Shown here one piece after another: positions 58,505-64,000 of a stretch of 64,000 nt of DNA. Under the pieces are notes generated by a model, which saw nothing but the letters and a program-made list of their open reading frames with translations, ran no database searches and was not told the DNA's origin. Origin of the DNA: Lepisosteus oculatus (taxonomy: Eukaryota; Chordata; Actinopteri; Semionotiformes; Lepisosteidae); assembly GCF_040954835.1 (NCBI RefSeq), contig NC_090698.1:69261284-69325283 (forward strand), in the 5' to 3' direction. Within the stretch, counting starts at the first letter, position 1, and each line of letters opens with the position of its first letter. Position numbers and translations under genes: made by a program.

Positions 58505-58935
58505 ACTTGGACTTCAGAACGTAAGAAGACGACAAGCAAGAGCAGGCCATCCATCCCATCTAGCTTGTCCGGCTGCTAGCAGCTAATTTCATCCTGCGAT
58601 TCCATCCAACCGTTCCTAAAGAAGCCAGGATATCCGTTTCAACGGGGCTGGATAGCTTGGTCCATATTCCCACAACTCTTAAGAGTAGAAAGACTTGCGT
58701 CCTGTGGTTCTTGTCTGACTGTCAGGTCTGAACAAGTCCGGGGTGTGGACTGTGAAGTAGTGTAACAGGTTGTCTCCTAGTCTTCTCCGTTCAAGACTTA
58801 ACAGATTCAGTGCTTTTACCCTCTTAGTGCAGGACAGTCTGTCAAGCATGGGAAAGCAACTGGCTGCTCGTCTCTGGACTGATTCCAGAGTGGCTATATC
58901 TTTTGTTGTACCACGGTGACTAGAACTGTACACAG
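58505..58935 (-). mobile_element. CR1/L2-like LINE 3' end, longest copy
   Basis: A reverse frame reads DIATLESVQRRAASCFPMLD, LSCTKRVKALNLLSLERRRL and GDNLLHYFTVHTPDLF. This is the LExVQRRA..RLxxLxLxSLxxRRxxGDL segment that follows the reverse transcriptase in CR1/L2-type LINEs. The WNKLP-like end and GATGGCCTGCTCTTGCTTG tail follow toward 58505. Confidence 0.7.
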
Positions 58936-61364
58936 TACTCTAAACAACACCTTCCTGTTGTTGACTGTGTGTGTAAGTGTGTTTCTGTGCGGGGGCAGGC
59001 TGTGCTTTTGAGCACTCTCGAGGACTGGCATAAACACGACAAAGCCCAGTACTGAGCCAAGCGAGAGCTCTTCACACAACTTGGGGCCCCACTTGAGAAT
59101 GGGAGGGAACAGATAATGGCTTCTGCCAGCATCCTAACCTACTTGGGAAGTCGCGTGCCTGTTTTCAGTAAAAAAAAGTACAGGTTTCAGAGTTGTTCTC
59201 TGCCTCAGAACCAAGGACAGTTTTCCTAAATGGAGTACGAGGAGTATTTACTGAACAGTTCCTAACTCTACTATGGTTATTAAATTGTGGGGGCCTATGA
59301 CGACTTTATCCTTTTCTGATTTTTTATTTATATTTCCTATTTATTAGCAGTTTTTATTTAAAAATACATGCACGAAAGGAAGACAGGCGTTTTTTTCCTT
59401 TTGGTAATATAATGGGGTAGGAGAAAGCAAGTAGTCTTAAAACTACAGAAAAGCAAAAACTGAAAAAAGAAACAGTTTGAATAGTATTGCACTGAACATT
59501 ACAACGAACTGAAGAAAAAAAGAAGCTGCTGTACTCACTTTGGTGATGGATTTCAAATGATTTCTTTATCCCAGTGGATTAACAGGTTTCTTGATCACCA
59601 GTGCTAACTGCTGCCAGTAATTGATCTACTTGCTTATTCAGGTGTTTTTTTGGTGCTGCACACAGGACTTGGTTTCAAAAATGCCCCAGTATTGAGGTTC
59701 TCACTCCTGGCCCTGGGTATCCCCTGTCTTCTGTTTTTTTTCTTAATTTGAATAAAGCCAATTCTTTTCCACAGAATTATACCATGAGGTAACTTTAAAA
59801 ACTTGCTTTCCGCTCCACAAAAGCTGACTGTGCTTCAGTATAAACCCGGAGCTAAAGAGTGCGTTTCAAGATGGCCATCATTCAGGGTGTGAACTAAAGC
59901 AGAGGGAAAAACACTGACTCACTGGGGCAGAGTCTGATACAGTGGCCTTCTGGCCTGTGGACAAGTCTGATATAGTGTCATTGCCACCTGCATCTGTTTA
60001 TCATCAATTGATCATCCAGTTACGATCAGTCAGAAAAAAGGTAGCAAGTTCTACAATGAGCTAGCTGAGGAGAGACTACATAAAGTCCTGTGTGCTTAAG
60101 GCATGGGAAACCACATACTTTTTTAAACCAACAACTAAGTGCAGAAAAAAGTCTAAACCAGCAAGCAGATCAGTTAAAGACACTATTTATACCTGGAATA
60201 TAGGGCCCAGTTGGAGAAGAAACCAGCAGATGCAGGGGTCAGAAACAGTATTGACAAATACTGCTTTAACCCACCAAACACCTAGCATCCTGTGCCTCTC
60301 CTGTGATACAGCACTGGAACAACACAGTTGTGTCCTGCCTTCCTAAGATCCTTTTTTTTTTTACAGACGACCTGACAATTGCACCATAATTTTTAGATCG
60401 AATAGCATGTTTTTTATTCGTCCAACTCAGAAATGCCAAGGACGGCTCCAACTTCTGTTTTCGCTCTGTAAGTAACACAGGCACCTCCGGCAGCACAGCA
60501 GTCCTGCACACAAGGTATCCCATTTCTCCCATACTGTCTCCTTTTACTTCACTGAGTCAGGTGAGAGAGATCTATACATAATTCTATTGAGCAGCGTGGA
60601 AGAGGCACAGATTCTCGACCACGTTTTACAGCTAAACCACAAGAAGCGTCACATGGGATTGGATCAATCTGCCCTTCCTGCTCAGTCTGCTATCCCTCCA
60701 CTTCCTGAGGGATCTCAAGAGACTGGTCCTCAATGACTTGATGCGTCGCCCGTCTCAGAACCGTTTAGTGAATAAATGCATCTCGGCTGTTTCCACCTGT
60801 GACCCCGCACCTCTGCTGCACTGCAGAGCTCAGCGGCTTCCCCTGCAATGACTTCACACGGCAGCACCACTGCAGACGCTAAATGCCTAAACGTCTTCTC
60901 CTCAAATCTTCCAGGCACAGCATCTTCTACCGGAGCACCGTGTCGTTTTAGCATGACCTCCCCGTGATTCCAGTTTTAAAACCAAAAGTGTAAACTAAAC
61001 AAAAAAAAGTTAAGTGTCATTTTCAAGTCATAAATGAGACTATTGATTCCTCCCAGATGGGCTAGTTCTCCACTTGAGAAAAGCCTTTTGTGCTTTTATA
61101 AGCGATGTGCTCTGAACTGTAACTGCCAGCGCCACAGGGGTTCGGCTTCTGCGAGACGCTGCTCAGGCAGTGACTGCTTGTCGGGCTGAACTGCTGATTT
61201 GAGAGGAGGGGTAAATGAGGCGCAGGCTTGGCGCGGTGCTCGGCTGGCATCGTGCCCCTTCGGGCCCGGACCTCAGAGATACGCCAAGGTCTGAAGAGAG
61301 CAGGAGGAGCTGATGTGAACCTGGCAGGCCTCAAACAATACGAGAAAGGCGTGCGCACACTACA

Positions 61365-61383
61365 ACACACACACACACACACC
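61365..61383. repeat. (CA)n microsatellite
   Basis: Nine or so CA dinucleotides. Confidence 0.85.
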
Positions 61384-62338
61384 CCTTGCAGCAACACAGA
61401 CACCTCCAGTGCCTCTTTGAAAAAGCCTACAGAGGTCCAAAGAGCAGCATCTGCTTGTGTCCATCTGTCTGCACACTTCAACTGGTCTGAACCATTAACT
61501 ACACCTCCACTCCACCTGAGCCCCAGAGTTCATCCCACTGTTATCTCAAATGAAATCTAGACCATCTCCTGTGTGATCAAGAAAAACATTCTTTTCAAAT
61601 AGAGAACATGCCTCCGGAACTGTGCGCACTCACTGATCGGAGCGAATCCCCTAAATGGACAACAGGGTCGGTCTCTCTCAGAGCCCAACAAGAGTCGTTC
61701 CAGTACTATTTTCTTCAGGGTGTTCATCGGACCCAGACCAAGTAAATCCAATAGTAGCTCATCCTTTAGATCTACTCCACAGGCATTATCTAACAGAAGA
61801 ACATCGTCTTGTCAACTTGAAACCCTGCATAACAGCCTCCCTTAACCTGTTTGAACTTGTAGCAGAACAGTATTCCACATTCTGCACGGGGGCTTACTTC
61901 AGGAAACTAGGACTGTAAGGCTTCTGTGTTGATCTCACAAGACAAGATCATGTTGTGATTTTTTCCTATAAACAGAACTACATATGTAGGGTGACTTGAC
62001 CAGCCACGATGAGCACAACAACCAGGAGAGTGGGGGCTGCATCACTCTATGGCTGCGGTTTTCCTGCTCCACCGCAGCTCCGGGTGCAGGGTGGGGCAGG
62101 CTGTGGTGAATGGGAGCTGTGCACTCTGGGCAAGACCGAATACTAAACTACCGACATAAGAAAGAGAAGCAACATGTTCTAATGGGTCTGGCCAGTACCC
62201 CGACCTCAATCCCATTCACTGCTATAGGAGACCTAGAGAATGTGCAGTTCTGATTGCTGAAGACAGGGATATCTCCTCAAGAGAGAGTTTAAGTGCTTAG
62301 AGGTGCAACTGCTGCTAATGCAGTCAAAGTCTTGTCCT

Positions 62339-62341
<3 letters not shown>

Positions 62342-62376
<35 letters not shown>
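62342..62376. repeat. (AAT)n microsatellite
   Basis: About 11 uninterrupted triplets, immediately before a dispersed repeat end. Confidence 0.95.
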
Positions 62377-62520
62377 TGCTTACACTTATATAGCGCTTTT
62401 CTGGACACTCCACTCAAAGCGCTTTACAGGTAATGGGGTCTCCCCTCCACCACCACCAATATGCAGCATCCACCTATAGATATAGAAACCTGGGTATAGA
62501 AACCTGGGAGGGGAGTACCA
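62377..62520. mobile_element. Dispersed fish repeat (TATATAGCGCTTTTCTGG family)
   Basis: ACTTATATAGCGCTTTTCTG, CACTCAAAGCGCTTTACAGG and CTCCACCACCACCAATATGC form a motif series I associate with abundant dispersed repeats in ray-finned fishes. The copy starts at the AAT run and degrades after ATCCACCT. The class (SINE or LINE 3' end) is not settled. Confidence 0.5.
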
Positions 62521-62584
62521 CTGAGGGGGGATGGAGGGGTTGGGTGAGGACTTTTCGCGTTTGAGTTTTGCATCGAATTTCATT

Positions 62585-62863
62585 ATGTCGGGGAAGAAAT
62601 GCAAAAACGCGCTGACAAAAAGAGAAGCCTATGGCGCCGTAGCATCCCTGCATGTCCGTTTCCTGGAGAAGGCCAACAGGTTTTCACTTCAGCTTCGTGA
62701 AGTGCCAATGCCTCTGCTCTATGCTGTGCTGTGTGCCAAGTGTGTGAGCAAACACGCGTTTCTCTGGGGGCGGGGGGGCGGGGGGTTACGTGGGGCGTGG
62801 GTTTCTACCACCCCTACCTCCACCCCCCTTCCCAGAATGCAGCATTTGCAGGCCAATCAATAA
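62585..62863 (+). other. Unrecognised open frame MSGKKCKNALTKREAYGAV
   Basis: An ATG in a short CpG-rich stretch opens a frame reading MSGKKCKNALTKREAYGAV, ASLHVRFLEKANRFSLQLRE, then low-complexity Gly/Trp sequence. No family was recognised. The first 55 codons look protein-like in composition but the end is repeat-like, so it may be chance or a first exon. Confidence 0.2.
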
Positions 62864-63275
62864 TTCAGAGGCGCTATTAATATTCCGACAGCACCGCTTT
62901 CTTCCGGCTCCTCCGAGCTCTGCACGTGCTGCACCGTGCTCACAGCTCTGTGGGGAACAGCCCTGCCTCCACGGCCACAGAGAGCACGCGCCCCGGACAC
63001 CGCTGGCCGCAGACGGATGGGAAACAGAACGAAGCGAGTGTGAAAAGACCAATAAAAAAAGAGAGGGGGAAAAAAAAAAAAAAGAGAAATCCTCTGCTCT
63101 TCCCTGCGCTCTGCCAAGTCGACCCAGGGGATGCCATATATATCCCTGACAGAGCTATAAATAGGAGCAGGCTTGTTTGATTCACACTGGGAAGCGGCAG
63201 CCACAGAGCGAGGGGAAATCTGGTGTTGTCCGCGCCACTTCAGACACTCCGCCATCGCTCACACTGCCCGGGTAA
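62830..63275 (+). promoter_or_regulatory. Promoter-like block with TATA/MEF2 motif
   Basis: It contains CCAAT (62853-62857), an E box CACGTG (62924-62929), GC-rich sequence, and CTATAAATAG at 63154-63163, which fits both a TATA box and the MEF2 consensus. About 110 bp further on, CCCGG|GTAAAC could be a donor of a non-coding first exon on the plus strand. No gene downstream was recognised in the remaining 700 bp. Confidence 0.35.
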
Positions 63276-63734
63276 ACGGAGCTTAACCTTCTCATCCAGT
63301 TCTCTCACCCCCGTACACGCCGGGTTAAAAACCTATTGCTGTTTACTGTTTTTACCTATCCTGTGTCACGCTGCATTTGGCACCAGTCTTTACTTGCCAG
63401 GCACAACTGCACTGTTTCCTGTCCATTCTGTCTATCAAGAGAGAATCTTCACTACAAGAGCACTGTATCTGGACAATCACACCCTCTACATCACTGCCCC
63501 AAAGCACAGCATCTTTAATCCAAACTCTTCTTATTGACAGCTTCTGAAACATTGAGAAGGCTCTTTTAGCTTCTGGTAGCTCATCGAGTCTAGAAATACA
63601 ATGAACAACCAGTGGAAACCAGAGATCCACAGCATAGCTTGAATCGCACACTGTATTTGCAGATATCAAATTATTTCCTGTCCTCTGCTTGACCAGAGGA
63701 ACATTAGCTGTCAGTAGTGGAAGGCGGCACCGAA

Positions 63735-63955
63735 TTTCAGGAAATAGAAACAGGAAGTGCATAAAGCATGTCTTTACCCAGATGGGGGCGGGAGTATGGA
63801 ACAAGCTGCTCTGTCGTATTGTTGAAGCCTATCCCCTGATTTCTTTGGAGAAACGGCCGGATGAGATCCTCCGGTTAATTATAAAACTACTAAACGGACT
63901 CCATGGGCCCAATGGCCTCCCCCTTGTTTGTAACCATTCTTATATTCTTGTACAG
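63735..63955 (+). mobile_element. CR1/L2-like LINE 3' end
   Basis: GGGGCGGGAGTATGGAACAA, GAGAAACGGCCGGATGAGAT, CATGGGCCCAATGGCC and TTTGTAACCATTCTTATATT match the family at 34.4, 55.1 and 58.5 kb. The CTTATATTCTTGTA end is the usual terminus of this repeat. Confidence 0.65.
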
Positions 63956-64000
63956 ACAGCCTGGACATCTCAAAATGTTTAACCCTAGCATCCCCGAGTA

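Larger units (their letters stand above)
48608..64000 (-). other. UBE2R2: UBE2R2 intron 1 (at least 15.4 kb), exon 1 not found
   Basis: The missing first exon should encode about 59 residues ending near NTLYEGGYFK. I found no trace of it on the minus strand up to 64000, so it probably lies beyond the right edge. The interval holds minisatellite, SINE, LINE relics, microsatellites and a promoter-like block, listed separately. Several open frames of 60-190 codons here match nothing I know. Confidence 0.55.

Noticed and set aside
62857-63255. 132-codon minus-strand frame as UBE2R2 exon 1
   Set aside because: The sequence has none of the expected exon-1 residues (LYNWEVAIFGPP, NTLYEGGYFK).

Overview
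The window is vertebrate nuclear DNA. Genes are split by GT-AG introns, repeats are dispersed, and LINE and SINE relics are common. The 5S rRNA sequence, the fish-type spacer TATA signal and the repeat families point to a ray-finned fish, perhaps a non-teleost such as a gar, bowfin or sturgeon; that last step is a guess. Three protein genes are recognised by exon-level reading: KIF24 (minus strand, first two coding exons, rest off the left edge), NUDT2 (plus strand, complete in two coding exons, 146 residues) and UBE2R2 (minus strand, coding exons 2-5; exon 1 not found and presumably beyond the right edge).

The centre of the window (5235-31653) is a 26.4 kb tandem array of 17 5S rRNA genes, all on the plus strand. 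Two spacer classes of about 1.4 kb (A) and 1.55 kb (B) largely alternate. They share about 170-bp gene-flanking ends and an internal module, but each carries its own roughly 1 kb insert at a different place. The B insert ends in the 3' part of a Tx1/L1-like LINE. The A insert contains a degenerate Penelope-type 3' tail. The array stops at both ends at the same position of the A spacer, so it holds a whole number of units.

The array sits between the 5' ends of KIF24 and NUDT2, which in human are head-to-head neighbours only a few hundred bases apart. Promoter-like sequence lies on both sides: a CpG-rich block with CCAAT and RFX X-box motifs and a probable KIF24 non-coding exon on the left, and a ZNF143/Staf-like motif, a half X-box and a CRE-like motif on the right. 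The simplest reading is that a block of 5S DNA was inserted into, and split, a bidirectional promoter.

Right of the array, NUDT2 has its last exon between two related minisatellites. UBE2R2 is convergent with NUDT2. Its exon-4 donor abuts a 50-bp-unit minisatellite, and intron 1 (from 48608 rightward) is over 15 kb of non-coding sequence with a 43-bp minisatellite, a tRNA-derived SINE, several LINE 3' ends and microsatellites. A CpG-rich block at 41.65-42.16 kb and a TATA-bearing block near 63.15 kb look promoter-like, but no gene could be assigned to either.
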